Of a DNA stretch of 64,000 nucleotides, positions 1 through 9,551 are shown piece after piece. The DNA comes from an uncultured Chloroflexota bacterium. Lineage in GTDB: Bacteria > Chloroflexota > Limnocylindria > Limnocylindrales > CSP1-4. Position numbers and translations under genes: made by a program. Under the pieces are notes generated by a model. That model made no database searches. It had not been told where the DNA came from and was given only the letters and a program-made list of their open reading frames with translations. Each line of letters opens with the position of its first letter. Positions within the stretch are counted from its first letter, which is position 1. The DNA is taken from positions 1 to 64,000 of the forward strand of contig CAIJPD010000015.1 of NCBI GenBank assembly GCA_903822495.1, in the 5' to 3' direction.

Positions 1-2
1 CC

Positions 3-1025
3 ACGCCGACGCCGTCGCCGACACCTGATCCCACGCCGACACCCACGCCGACGCCGGATCCCACGCCGACGCCGAGCCCGACGCCGGATCCCACGCCGAC
101 GCCGAGCCCGACGCCTGATCCCACGCCGACGCCGAGCCCGACTCCGTCGCCGTCGCCGACACCCACGCCGACGCCGTCACCGACACCCAGCCCGACGCCG
201 ACACCGCCCGGCCAGATGATGCTGACCGTGTCGAAGGGCGGCACCGGTGATGGGACCGTCGGCTCCAGTCCCGGCGGCATCCGCTGCGGGTCCGACTGCA
301 CCCAGCTCTACGTGAGCGGCCGCCTGGTCACCCTGACGGCCACCCCGGCGGCGGGATCGCGCTTCGCCGGCTGGACAGGCGCCTGCTCAGGCATCGCATC
401 CAGGTGCACCGTGACCATGAGCCAGGCCAGATCGGCGACGGCCATGTTCAGGCTCATGCCACTCCTGGCGTACACGGGTCCGGACGCGGCCATCAGCGGG
501 GGCACGGTCGGCCTCGCGGCGACCCTGGAGACGCCAGGCGGCGTCCCGATCGCAGGCAAGTCCGTCACCTTCCGGATCGGCTCCGGACCCCTCCTGTCTG
601 TCACGACCGACGGCACCGGCACCGCCTGGATCTCCACGACGGCGCCGTCACTTCACGGTGACTACCAGCTCCGCGTGGCCTTCGCGGGCGATGCGGACTA
701 CGCCGCATCCACGTCATTGTCGACAACGCTCCTGGTGCGTGACGCAACCACCCTGACCGTGACGGATGCTCAGTGCAGCGCACGCCATTCGTGTGTGATC
801 ACGGTTCGCCTGATGGCAGGAGGCAGCCCAGCCAGCTGGGTGAGCGGCATCCGCGTGGTCGTGGCGGGGCACTCCTATCGAGCCTCCACCACGAATGGCG
901 CCGGAATTGCCACGGTGAGGATCACGGCGCCGTCGCACGCCGGCAGCTACCCGATCGTGGCGAGCTGGTCCGGTGATGGCTCCCGGGCACCTGCCCTGGG
1001 GGCCGGGACGCTGTCGGTCAACTGA
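3..1025 (+). CDS. Secreted/cell-surface protein, 5'-truncated by window edge: Pro/Thr-rich linker, divergent InlB-B-repeat-like domain, bacterial Ig-like domains
   Basis: Frame of ORF 216..1025 is open back to nt 3 as [14 protein letters not shown]...; GWTGACSG...[15 protein letters not shown] resembles divergent InlB B-repeat domains; Ig-like segments follow. Confidence 0.7.
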   Translation, partial: TPTPSPTPDPTPTPTPTPDPTPTPSPTPDPTPTPSPTPDPTPTPSPTPSPSPTPTPTPSPTPSPTPTPPGQMMLTVSKGGTGDGTVGSSPGGIRCGSDCTQLYVSGRLVTLTATPAAGSRFAGWTGACSGIASRCTVTMSQARSATAMFRLMPLLAYTGPDAAISGGTVGLAATLETPGGVPIAGKSVTFRIGSGPLLSVTTDGTGTAWISTTAPSLHGDYQLRVAFAGDADYAASTSLSTTLLVRDATTLTVTDAQCSARHSCVITVRLMAGGSPASWVSGIRVVVAGHSYRASTTNGAGIATVRITAPSHAGSYPIVASWSGDGSRAPALGAGTLSVN

Positions 1026-1080
1026 GACACCTGACCAGACGTCATTGAGCTCCTCCCAGTCGCTGGGGCCTGGCCTCGGC

Positions 1081-3102
1081 ATGCCCTTCGTCGCCGCCGG
1101 GCGAGCGCGGCGGGCAGGACTCGTCCTGATCGTGATTGTCGTCGCCGCCGCGGTCGTGCTGGGAGGCCTTGGGGCGATCCTGTCCCAGGCCCAGCGTGTC
1201 GTCCCGATGGTGCGGGGTGTCACCCTGTCTGCCTCGCAGGCGGGCCCCGGATCTCCGGTATTCATGTCGGCCAACGCGACCGACCCACTGGGGATCGCGT
1301 CGGTGGAAGTCCGCGTCGATGCGACGGCGTGGGCCCCCATGGCCTCGCTGGCGAGCCTGGGTGGGCAGAGTGTGCAGGCCGCGGCGTTGGTGAACGCCCC
1401 GGTCCACGAGATCGGTATCGGAGCCGCGCACGTCTGCGCGCTCCTGGCCGGGGGGACGGTCCGTTGCGTGGGCGCCGGATGGGCCGGCCAGCTGGGCAAC
1501 GATGCGACGCTCGACAGCTCGGTGCCGGTGTCGGTCTTCGGGATCGCCACTGCCACGTCGATCGCCGTGGGCCGCACTCACGCCTGCGCCGTGCTCGCGG
1601 GCGGGTCGGTCGTGTGCTGGGGATCCGGCACCAGCGGTGAGTTGGGTGATGGCCGGAAGCGGTCGAGCGCCTCACCCATAGCCGCAGCCCGGCTCTCGGG
1701 CGTGACCGCGATCGCGGCTGGCGCGGCGCGGACGTGTGCGCTCCTCGACACGGGCGCGGTGGCCTGCTGGGGCGACAACGCCAACGGGGCGGCAGGCCAG
1801 CCCGGCGGCAGCGTGGCCGAACCCACCCGCGTGGCTGGCATCGAGGGTGCCATCGGCATCTCCGTCGGTGCCCAGCATGCCTGCGCCGTCCTGGGTTCCG
1901 GCGCCGTCGCGTGCTGGGGCGGCAACAGGTTTGGCCAGCTGGGGACGCCAACCATTGAGGCCGGGGCCCATCCATCCCCATCCGTCGTCGCGGGGCTCCC
2001 GCCGGCGATCGGGGTCGTGGCGGGCGACTCCTTCACCTGTGCGCTGCTGCGTGACGGCACGGCGCGCTGCTGGGGCGCCAACTCGAGCGGCGAGCTGGGT
2101 GGTGGTGACATCGACAGCCTCCCGCACAACGTGCCCTCGCCGGTCGCGGATGCCAGCGGGCCCCTCACCGGCCTGACGGCCCTCGTGGCGGGCGGGCGGC
2201 ATGCCTGCGCGCTTGCCGCTGAAGGACAGGTTCGCTGCTGGGGTGCCGACGATACGGGCCAGCTGGGGGAGGGGAGTCCCGGGTCGCCACGGATGCCGGC
2301 GACAGCGGTCCCCGGCGTGGCAGGAGCCACGGCCCTGGCGGCCGGCGGTGATCATGCCTGCGCGGTCCTGGCGGATGGCTGGCTCCGCTGTTGGGGCGAC
2401 GCCGGACCGGCGTGGCTGCCCGCACCGGATATCGATGCCGGTCCCGGGTCCATCGCGCCGACCCCGCTGGCCGGACACGGCGGGCTGCTGAGCACGGGCC
2501 GCCACGAGCTGTGCGTCCGGGCGACGGATCTCGCGGGGAATGTCGCGGAGCCAGTCTGCGTCTCTCTGTCGATCGGCACATCCGGCGGCGTCATCATCGG
2601 CGGTGGCCCAACCGTGGCCGGCGGCCCGTCGGCGGCAGCATCCGCCTCGCCGCCGCCATCGCCCTCCCTCGCGCCGCGTCCGACCGCGTCTCCGGGTCCG
2701 TCGCCCGTGCCTTCAGCTTCGGTGGCGGCGTCGCCCAGCGGACGGCCCGACAGCAGGTCCGTCGTCTCGCTCGCCCAGACCTTGCTCGTGAATGGCGCGC
2801 CGGCGAGCGGCGCCCCGGTGTCGGTGAAGTCCGGGACGTCCGTGACGTCGGCGGTGCGGGCCACGCCGGCCATGGCGGGGCTCGCATTGGAGCTCTGGCG
2901 ACAGTCGCCCGGCGAGGTGGCCGTCAAGGTTGGCTCCGTGACGCTGGACGCCGCGGGGACCGCGAGGTTCGGCTGGCAGGCGGCTCGGGCGGACGCCAGC
3001 TACACGTGGCGCTTTGCAGGGACCGCGACGGTGGGGCCCGCAACGAGCGACTCGATCCGCGTCCTCGTGGGAGCCGGGGCGTCGTCGCTCCCCGTGGGCT
3101 AG
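1081..3102 (+). CDS. Membrane-anchored/secreted RCC1-repeat (beta-propeller) protein with Pro/Ser linker and C-terminal Ig-like domain
   Basis: N-terminal hydrophobic segment LVLIVIVVAAAVVLGG; seven CAxLxxGxxxCWG...GxLG repeats. Start moved from 973 to Met at 1081 to avoid overlap with the previous gene. Confidence 0.75.
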   Translation: MPFVAAGRARRAGLVLIVIVVAAAVVLGGLGAILSQAQRVVPMVRGVTLSASQAGPGSPVFMSANATDPLGIASVEVRVDATAWAPMASLASLGGQSVQAAALVNAPVHEIGIGAAHVCALLAGGTVRCVGAGWAGQLGNDATLDSSVPVSVFGIATATSIAVGRTHACAVLAGGSVVCWGSGTSGELGDGRKRSSASPIAAARLSGVTAIAAGAARTCALLDTGAVACWGDNANGAAGQPGGSVAEPTRVAGIEGAIGISVGAQHACAVLGSGAVACWGGNRFGQLGTPTIEAGAHPSPSVVAGLPPAIGVVAGDSFTCALLRDGTARCWGANSSGELGGGDIDSLPHNVPSPVADASGPLTGLTALVAGGRHACALAAEGQVRCWGADDTGQLGEGSPGSPRMPATAVPGVAGATALAAGGDHACAVLADGWLRCWGDAGPAWLPAPDIDAGPGSIAPTPLAGHGGLLSTGRHELCVRATDLAGNVAEPVCVSLSIGTSGGVIIGGGPTVAGGPSAAASASPPPSPSLAPRPTASPGPSPVPSASVAASPSGRPDSRSVVSLAQTLLVNGAPASGAPVSVKSGTSVTSAVRATPAMAGLALELWRQSPGEVAVKVGSVTLDAAGTARFGWQAARADASYTWRFAGTATVGPATSDSIRVLVGAGASSLPVG

Positions 3103-3141
3103 CTCCGCCCCGGCTGTCTGGACAGTCGCTACCCTTGTCGG

Positions 3142-4818
3142 ATGCCTGCTGAATTCATCTACACCACCTACCGGCTGGGCCGGCACTATCCGCCCGACAA
3201 GACCGTCCTCGAGGACATCTCGATCTCGTTCTACCCCGGCGCCAAGATCGGCGTCATCGGGTCGAACGGTGCCGGCAAGTCCAGCCTGCTCAGGATCATG
3301 GCCGGGCTGGATGACGGCTACGTGGGCGAGGCCCGTCTCACGCCGGGCTTCTCCGTGGGCTACCTGAGCCAGGAGCCGTCGCTGGATCCCGCCAAGGACG
3401 TCAAGGGCAACGTGATGGACGGCGTCCGCGAAGTGGCGGGCCTGCTCGACAAGTACAACGCCGTCATGGCCAAGTGGTCCGAGCCGGACGCCGATTACGA
3501 CGCGATCGGCGCCGAGCAGGCGGCCCTCGAGGACAAGATCAACGCCGCCGACGCGTGGAACGTGGAGCGGAACGTGGAGATCGCGATGGACGCGCTCCGC
3601 TGCCCGCCGGACGACGCCGACGTCACGCGGCTGTCGGGCGGCGAGAAGCGCCGGGTGGCCCTCGCCCGGCTGCTCCTCCAGCACCCGGACCTCCTGCTGC
3701 TCGACGAGCCAACCAACCACCTCGACGCTGAGTCGGTGGAGTGGCTGGAGCGCTTCCTCCAGGAGTACTCGGGCACCGTGGTCGCCATCACCCACGATCG
3801 CTACTTCCTGGACAACGTCGCCCAGTGGATCCTGGAGCTGGATCGTGGCCGCGGCATCCCGTTCTCGGGCAACTACTCCGGCTGGCTGGAGCAGAAGCTT
3901 GACCGGATGGCCAAGGAGTCCAAGTCGGTCGATGCCAAGCAGCGCACGCTGGCCCGCGAGCTCGAATGGGTCCGCATGTCGCCCAAGGCCCGCCAGTCCA
4001 AGGGCAAGGCACGCCTGACGGCGTACGAGCAGCTCCTCGCCCAGGCCAACGACGAGAAGGTGATCACCCGGGAGCTGGAGATCGCCATCCCGCCCGGGCC
4101 GCGGCTGGGCGACAGGGTCATCGACGTCAAGGGTCTCCGGAAGGGCTATGGCGACCGGCTGCTGGTCGAGGACCTGACGTTCTCGCTGCCCCGCTCCGGG
4201 ATCGTCGGGATCATCGGGCCCAACGGCGCCGGCAAGACCACGCTCTTCCGGATGCTGGTTGGGCAGGAGGGGCCCGACGCCGGATCGGTGACCGTGGGCG
4301 ACACCGTCAAGCTCAGCTACGTGGACCAGGGGCGCGACGAGCTCCGCCCGGACAAGACGATCTTCGAGGAGATCACCGACGGCGTGGAGGCCGTCAAGGT
4401 GGGAAACCGCGAGATCCCGGCGCGGGCCTACGTCTCCAGCTTCAACTTCCGTGGTACCGATCAGCAGAAGCTGGTGGGCCAGGCGTCGGGCGGCGAGCGC
4501 AACCGCGTCCACCTCGCCAAGCTGCTCCAGTCGGGCGGCAACGTCCTCCTGCTCGACGAGCCCACCAACGACCTGGACGTGGACACACTCCGGGCGCTGG
4601 AGGCAGGCCTGGAATCATTCCCGGGCTGTGCGGTCGTCATCAGCCACGACCGTTGGTTCCTGGACCGGATCGCGACCCACATCCTGGCCTTCGAAGGGGA
4701 TAGCCAGGTCCGCTTCTTCGAGGGCAACGTCAGCGACTACGAGGCGTTCCGGCACAAGGAGCTGGGTTCGGCGGCCGACCAGCCGCACCGCATCCGCTTC
4801 AAGCGTCTCGCAGGATAG
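3142..4818 (+). CDS. ettA: Energy-dependent translational throttle protein EttA (ABC-F ATPase)
   Basis: Two ABC ATPase domains (GSNGAGKSSLL, LSGGEKRRVALARLLL, GPNGAGKTTLFR, ASGGERNRVHLAKLL), N-terminus EFIYTTYRLGRHYPPDKTVLEDIS typical of EttA. Confidence 0.95.
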   Translation: MPAEFIYTTYRLGRHYPPDKTVLEDISISFYPGAKIGVIGSNGAGKSSLLRIMAGLDDGYVGEARLTPGFSVGYLSQEPSLDPAKDVKGNVMDGVREVAGLLDKYNAVMAKWSEPDADYDAIGAEQAALEDKINAADAWNVERNVEIAMDALRCPPDDADVTRLSGGEKRRVALARLLLQHPDLLLLDEPTNHLDAESVEWLERFLQEYSGTVVAITHDRYFLDNVAQWILELDRGRGIPFSGNYSGWLEQKLDRMAKESKSVDAKQRTLARELEWVRMSPKARQSKGKARLTAYEQLLAQANDEKVITRELEIAIPPGPRLGDRVIDVKGLRKGYGDRLLVEDLTFSLPRSGIVGIIGPNGAGKTTLFRMLVGQEGPDAGSVTVGDTVKLSYVDQGRDELRPDKTIFEEITDGVEAVKVGNREIPARAYVSSFNFRGTDQQKLVGQASGGERNRVHLAKLLQSGGNVLLLDEPTNDLDVDTLRALEAGLESFPGCAVVISHDRWFLDRIATHILAFEGDSQVRFFEGNVSDYEAFRHKELGSAADQPHRIRFKRLAG

Positions 4819-4871
4819 GTAGCTCCCGCGCGTTCGCGTCAGCCACGGCCCGTGGTCAACCGAGGCACGCC

Positions 4872-5687
4872 ATCGTCCGGGGGATCCCCGTTCATTACGA
4901 GGACGTCGGCGAAGGCCGGCCCATCCCGGTCCTCCACGGCTGGGGCACGGATCACCGGTTCTCGATCGATCGCGACGAGGGGCTGTTCGACGGCTGGCCC
5001 GGCTGGCGCCGCATCTACCCCGACATGCCGGGCATGGGCACGACGCCCGGCGCGCCGTGGATCACCGGCCAGGTGGAGATGCTGGAGGCGCTCCTGGGCT
5101 TTGTCGATGCGGTCATCCCTGGGGAGCGGGTCACGGTCGTCGGGGTGTCGTGGGGCGGCTACATGGCGTTGGGCCCGGTCCGGGCCATCGGAGCCCGCCT
5201 CGACGGGCTCATGCTGACCGCGCCCGAAGTGCGCGCCGAGGGACGCGACCGCCACTTGCCGCCGAGGCTGGTGCTCCACCAGGACCCGGCGATCGAAGGG
5301 GAGCTTGGGCCCACCGAGAGGATGTGGGCGAGGCTCGCCGTCATCCAGGATCCCCGCACGCTGGCGGCCTTCCGGGCAGGCGTCAAGCCGGGCCTGGAGG
5401 TCGCCGATTGGGACTTCCTCGGCCGCGTTGGAGCGCGCTATCCCGCGGGCGTGATCGAGGACCGGCCGCCCTGGCCGCTGCACGCCCCGGCCCTCGTCCT
5501 GACCGGTCGCCACGATGTGGCCGTCGGGTATCTCGACGGGTGGCCGTTGCCCGAAGACCTGACGCGCGGGACGTACGCCGTCCTCGACGGGGCCGGGCAC
5601 GGGGTCGGGGAGGAGCAGCCTGGGCTCTTCCGCGTGCTGGCCGGTGAGCGGCTTGCCCGCGTCGAGGCCTTCGCGGCCGAGGCCTGA
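4872..5687 (+). CDS. Alpha/beta hydrolase; N-terminus lacks a canonical start codon in frame
   Basis: GIPVHYEDVGEGRPIPVLHGWG...VVGVSWGGYMALG...VLTGRHDVAVGY...GAGHGVGEEQ; ORF caller starts only at 5025, inside the fold. Confidence 0.75.
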   Translation: MVRGIPVHYEDVGEGRPIPVLHGWGTDHRFSIDRDEGLFDGWPGWRRIYPDMPGMGTTPGAPWITGQVEMLEALLGFVDAVIPGERVTVVGVSWGGYMALGPVRAIGARLDGLMLTAPEVRAEGRDRHLPPRLVLHQDPAIEGELGPTERMWARLAVIQDPRTLAAFRAGVKPGLEVADWDFLGRVGARYPAGVIEDRPPWPLHAPALVLTGRHDVAVGYLDGWPLPEDLTRGTYAVLDGAGHGVGEEQPGLFRVLAGERLARVEAFAAEA

Positions 5688-5767
5688 GCGACGACCCGGG
5701 CCGCGGGATTCCGGATCCGATCGAGCCCCCCACGACAGGCGCCTGCCGTCCGGCCCCGCGGGCGGGT

Positions 5768-6163
5768 TCAGGGGCCCTTGACCACCCGGCGCTCGACCCC
5801 GTGGAAGTGTGTCTCGGCGCCCTCGTTCAGGCCCCAGCTCCAGATCACCTCCGGGCTGATGCGGATCCGCTGGCGGCCGGGTGATCCCTCGAGCGTTGCC
5901 GTGCCCCGGATCTTCACGCCGCGCGGCCGCCACGGGCTGACCGTCGCGAGGTCATCGATGACGATCGCCGCCTGCGGATTCTTCAGGAGGTGGCCGTGGC
6001 GAACGGTCTGGCTGATGTCGAATCCGCCCGAGACGATGGTGTCGCCGTCCAGCGCGAAGCCGACCGCCGAGACGTCGGGCTGACCCGTGCGCGATGAAGT
6101 GGCCAGCCGCGCAAGGCGCTGCGTTCGAAGGTAGGCCAACTCGGCCTCGGTGAACACGCTCAT
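5768..6163 (-). CDS. PPOX-class (pyridoxamine 5'-phosphate oxidase-like/F420-dependent) oxidoreductase
   Basis: MSVFTEAELAYLRTQRLARLATSSRTGQPDVSAVGFALDGDTIVSGGF typical of the family. Confidence 0.8.
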   Translation of the reverse strand: MSVFTEAELAYLRTQRLARLATSSRTGQPDVSAVGFALDGDTIVSGGFDISQTVRHGHLLKNPQAAIVIDDLATVSPWRPRGVKIRGTATLEGSPGRQRIRISPEVIWSWGLNEGAETHFHGVERRVVKGP

Positions 6164-6314
6164 TCGACCTCCTCCGCGTGGGCTGTCTGTGTCCCGACGC
6201 GCCGTCGCCCGTGGCCTCCGGGCCACGCAATTCCGTCTGGCGGCCTCGAATCATGCTCGCTCGGCGTGGCTCGCACAGCGATGGCTCGACCGCGTGGACC
6301 CGTCGTCGCTGGCG

Positions 6315-8618
6315 CTACCAGCGGATCACGCCCAGGAGATCGGAGAAGTCGTCCGTCCAGAGCACGCTTGGGCCGCCATCGGCAAGCAGCCGCCAGAGGG
6401 GATCGGCGGCCAGCCCCGTCAGCGTGGCGACCTGGGGCGCGAGCAGGGCCCAGTCCGATGCCTCCTTGTCGCCGGGCCCCGCGTTGGACAGGTCGCGGTC
6501 CTCCATCGCCAGGCCGGCCAGGCCAAGGGCGCCGGCGGCTCCCCGGACCACCGAGCGGAGGTCGAGATACGTGTTCGTGACGTGGACCAGGATCGCACCA
6601 CCGGGTCGGAGCTTGGAGAGGTAGAGCGAGAAGGCCTCGCGGGTCAGCAGGTGGGCCGGGACGGCATCGGAGCTGAAGGCGTCGAGCACGATGAGGTCGT
6701 ATGAGGCGTCCGGCGCCTCGGCGATCCGAAGGCGGCCATCGCCCTCGATGACGCGGACCGGGGAGCGGGCGTCCGACAGGAAGGTGAACAGCGTTGGATC
6801 GTGGGCGATGCGGATGACCACCGGGTCGATCTCGTAGAACGTGAACCGGTCGGCGGGCCGGGCGTACGCCGCGAGGCTGCCCGCACCCAGCCCGATCGCC
6901 GCGACGGCGTCAACGCTGTGGCCGCCGGCGCGCAGCGCCGCGAAGGCCTGCCCCGCCGGGCCCGTGGGATGGTAGTAGCTCATGGGCTGGGCTCCACCCC
7001 CGGCCCCGACGCGCTCGATCCCGTGCACCGTCAGCCCGCTGAGCAGCACGTGGTGGCCTTGGCCATCGTCGATCACGCGGCTCACCCCGAAGAAGGTTCG
7101 GTCGGCAAACAGGCCCTGGCTGCCGGTCATGAGCGTCACCGCGAGGACCGCGGCGATGGCCAGGGCGAAGCGCACGGGTCGGCGCATCACAAACAGCGTA
7201 GCGACGGTGAGGGCCGCGGCGAGCCCCGAGACCGCCACGCCCGCTCCCGAGACCGCGAGCACGAGGAACCCGGCTGTCAGCCCGACGAAATACCCGAGCG
7301 GAACGAGCAGGTCGAGCAGCCGGGCCCGCCGTTCCAGCGGCCCCACTGCCCGCGGTGGGCCGGGCCGGACCAGGAGGGCCAGGACGAGGACGATGGGGTA
7401 CTCGAGCACCTGGTCGAAGACGGCGGGGGCGACCAGGGCGTTGAAGGCCCCGCCGAGGGCTCCACCAACGGCCATCAGGAGGTAGAACTCGGTCAGGCCG
7501 CCGGGTTCGGGCCGGTCGTCGGCGAGGCGGCCGTGGGCGAGCATGGCCGCCACGAAGAACGCCGCGTCGTGGAGGACGATCGTGATCCACGGCGAGATCG
7601 GCAGGATCCGGAAGTAGGTCAGGACCACCAGCACCAGGAGCCACGGCAGCAGGCGCCCCGCCGCCGCCGGGGAGAGGACCCGTCGCCCGGAGAAGGCGAG
7701 GACGAACGTCACGAGGTAGAGGGCCAGCGGGACCACCCACAGCAGCGGGACGGCCGCGATGTCCGTCTGGATGTGGCTGGTCACTCCCAGCAACAGGCTC
7801 GCCGGGATGAACGCCAGGCCGATCCAGCCGGCGCGGCGTCGCCACGGGATGGCCGCCGGCGGGACACTGGGGCCGGCCTGGGCTGCCGTGTCGGACGGCG
7901 CGGACGTGCGGCTGGACCGCCCGCGCGCGACAACGACGGCGACGCACGCGAGCAGTGCCAGCGCGAAGGCGACGTAGCCCAGGGACCATGACCCGGCCTG
8001 CTCGCCCACCGCCAGGCGGGGCTCGACGAGGAAGGGGTAGGCGAGCAGGCCCAGGAGACTTCCCGCGTTGCTGGCCGCGTACAGGAAGTAGGGGTCGCGA
8101 GCCGATTGGTGGCCGGTCGTCGAGAACCAGCGCTGGAGGAGCGGGCTCGTCGCGGACATCACGATGTAGGGCCCGCCTACGCTCAGGGTCAGGATCACGA
8201 TCACTGAGATGGCCGGCGGGCTGCCCGCGGGCAGGCCGGGATCCCGGAGGGCGATGGGGAGGAGCAGCAACGAGGTGGCGATCACGACGGCGTGGAGCAT
8301 GGCCTGGCGCCTGACGCCCAAACGGGACAGGGCGAGGTGGGCGTAGCCATAGCCCACCAGGAGCGCGCCCTGGAAGAAGAGCATCGCGGCGGTCCAGACC
8401 TGGGGCGTGCCGCCGAACCTGGGCAGCATGGCCTTGGCGATCATGGGCTCGACGATGAACATCAGGCCGGAGGAGATCAGGATCGTCACGCCGAACAGGG
8501 CTACCACGCGGCGCAGTGTCGGTGAACCGCGGCGACTGCGCAAGCAGGCCGGCAGTCCTGGGCCGGCCCCGGGCAGGCTTCGGCTACCCTTGGAGACCCG
8601 GGCCGGCCCATGGCCCAC
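6315..8618 (-). CDS. Fused multi-TM/spermidine-synthase-like (SAM methyltransferase fold) protein; N-terminal start uncertain
   Basis: N-terminal multi-TM region GLMFIVEPMIAKAMLPRFGGTPQVW; C-terminal VDAVAAIGLGAGSLAAYARPADRFTFYEIDPVVIRIA...YDLIVLDAFSSDAVPAHLLTREAF. Confidence 0.85.
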   Translation of the reverse strand: MGHGPARVSKGSRSLPGAGPGLPACLRSRRGSPTLRRVVALFGVTILISSGLMFIVEPMIAKAMLPRFGGTPQVWTAAMLFFQGALLVGYGYAHLALSRLGVRRQAMLHAVVIATSLLLLPIALRDPGLPAGSPPAISVIVILTLSVGGPYIVMSATSPLLQRWFSTTGHQSARDPYFLYAASNAGSLLGLLAYPFLVEPRLAVGEQAGSWSLGYVAFALALLACVAVVVARGRSSRTSAPSDTAAQAGPSVPPAAIPWRRRAGWIGLAFIPASLLLGVTSHIQTDIAAVPLLWVVPLALYLVTFVLAFSGRRVLSPAAAGRLLPWLLVLVVLTYFRILPISPWITIVLHDAAFFVAAMLAHGRLADDRPEPGGLTEFYLLMAVGGALGGAFNALVAPAVFDQVLEYPIVLVLALLVRPGPPRAVGPLERRARLLDLLVPLGYFVGLTAGFLVLAVSGAGVAVSGLAAALTVATLFVMRRPVRFALAIAAVLAVTLMTGSQGLFADRTFFGVSRVIDDGQGHHVLLSGLTVHGIERVGAGGGAQPMSYYHPTGPAGQAFAALRAGGHSVDAVAAIGLGAGSLAAYARPADRFTFYEIDPVVIRIAHDPTLFTFLSDARSPVRVIEGDGRLRIAEAPDASYDLIVLDAFSSDAVPAHLLTREAFSLYLSKLRPGGAILVHVTNTYLDLRSVVRGAAGALGLAGLAMEDRDLSNAGPGDKEASDWALLAPQVATLTGLAADPLWRLLADGGPSVLWTDDFSDLLGVIRW

Positions 8619-8635
8619 GTTGGTCGAGGTTCGTC

Positions 8636-9469
8636 ATGCGGCGGCTCTGCCTGTCGTTCGCCCTTCTTGTGTCGCTGGTGGCCTGCGGTGGGACCGCGAC
8701 GCCCACGTCGACACCGGCGCCCAGCCTCCGCACGGACGGGCCGAACCGACCGTCCTCGACCGCCACGGCTCTGACGGCCGCGCCAGCGGCGTCGCTGGCT
8801 GTCGGCTCCATCAAGTACCGCGTCGTCAACCTGACCTCGTCAGCGGTGGACGTGTATGTCCGGAGCCAGGGCCTTGTGGTTGCGGCGCCGGCCGCGATGG
8901 GCGTCGCATCCGGGAGCGTGAGTGCCACGGTGGCGCCGCCGGAGCCCGGGACCGTCGTCGTCCTCAAGGCTGGCGGCACCAACCCAACTTGCGTCAGTGC
9001 GTGTGGCTTCCTGGCCGAGTCCAGCACCAACGCCGGTGAGGGTGCGCAGCGGACCCTGGTCGTCCGCTCCGACGGCGCGACCGAGTACTGGGAGCTTCCC
9101 AGGGCCGCCTCGGTGGGCGCCGTGGGGAACGCCCTCCGTCCGGCCGATCCGACGCGGCCCCTGGTGTTCGTCATCGCCCAGGCCGTGACGGATGCCCAGT
9201 TTGGCCTCCAGCTCGCCTACCCGGGCACCGCGGGCTGCCAGAAGAACGTCGACGCCAGCAACCTGCTGATCGGTGGCACCAACGTGGCCGTCTTCGGGCC
9301 GAAGGCCGGCGGGACGTCGGTCACGCTCCACGCGTCGACCGACAAGGATTGCTCGGGCACGCCCGTCGGCGGGCCGTACGCCGCGACGGTGGCCGCCGGC
9401 GCGCGCGCCTACCTGTTCCTGTCGGGTTCGAGTGGGTCGATGAAGGGTCTGGTCGTCCAGGTCCCCTGA
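8636..9469 (+). CDS. Secreted lipoprotein, possibly DUF4397-like repeats
   Basis: MRRLCLSFALLVSLVACGGTATPT lipobox; two KYRVVNLTSSAVDVYV.../lipid-exposed repeats; start moved from 8516 to 8636. Confidence 0.65.
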   Translation: MRRLCLSFALLVSLVACGGTATPTSTPAPSLRTDGPNRPSSTATALTAAPAASLAVGSIKYRVVNLTSSAVDVYVRSQGLVVAAPAAMGVASGSVSATVAPPEPGTVVVLKAGGTNPTCVSACGFLAESSTNAGEGAQRTLVVRSDGATEYWELPRAASVGAVGNALRPADPTRPLVFVIAQAVTDAQFGLQLAYPGTAGCQKNVDASNLLIGGTNVAVFGPKAGGTSVTLHASTDKDCSGTPVGGPYAATVAAGARAYLFLSGSSGSMKGLVVQVP

Positions 9470-9551
9470 TCACCGCAGCGCCACTGGGGTTGGCCGCAGG
9501 GGGGAGCAGCAGGCGACCCGACAGGGCGCGGGCCGCCGCCAGCACGGCGAC

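Noticed and set aside
1-215. Regular CCACGCCGACGCC repeats as a possible CRISPR array
   Set aside because: No spacers; the sequence is in-frame TP/SP/DP coding low complexity.
2713-4512. 599-aa minus-strand ORF antisense to ettA
   Set aside because: High-GC shadow ORF; Asp/Arg/His/Val-rich composition with no recognisable domain, while ettA on the plus strand is certain.
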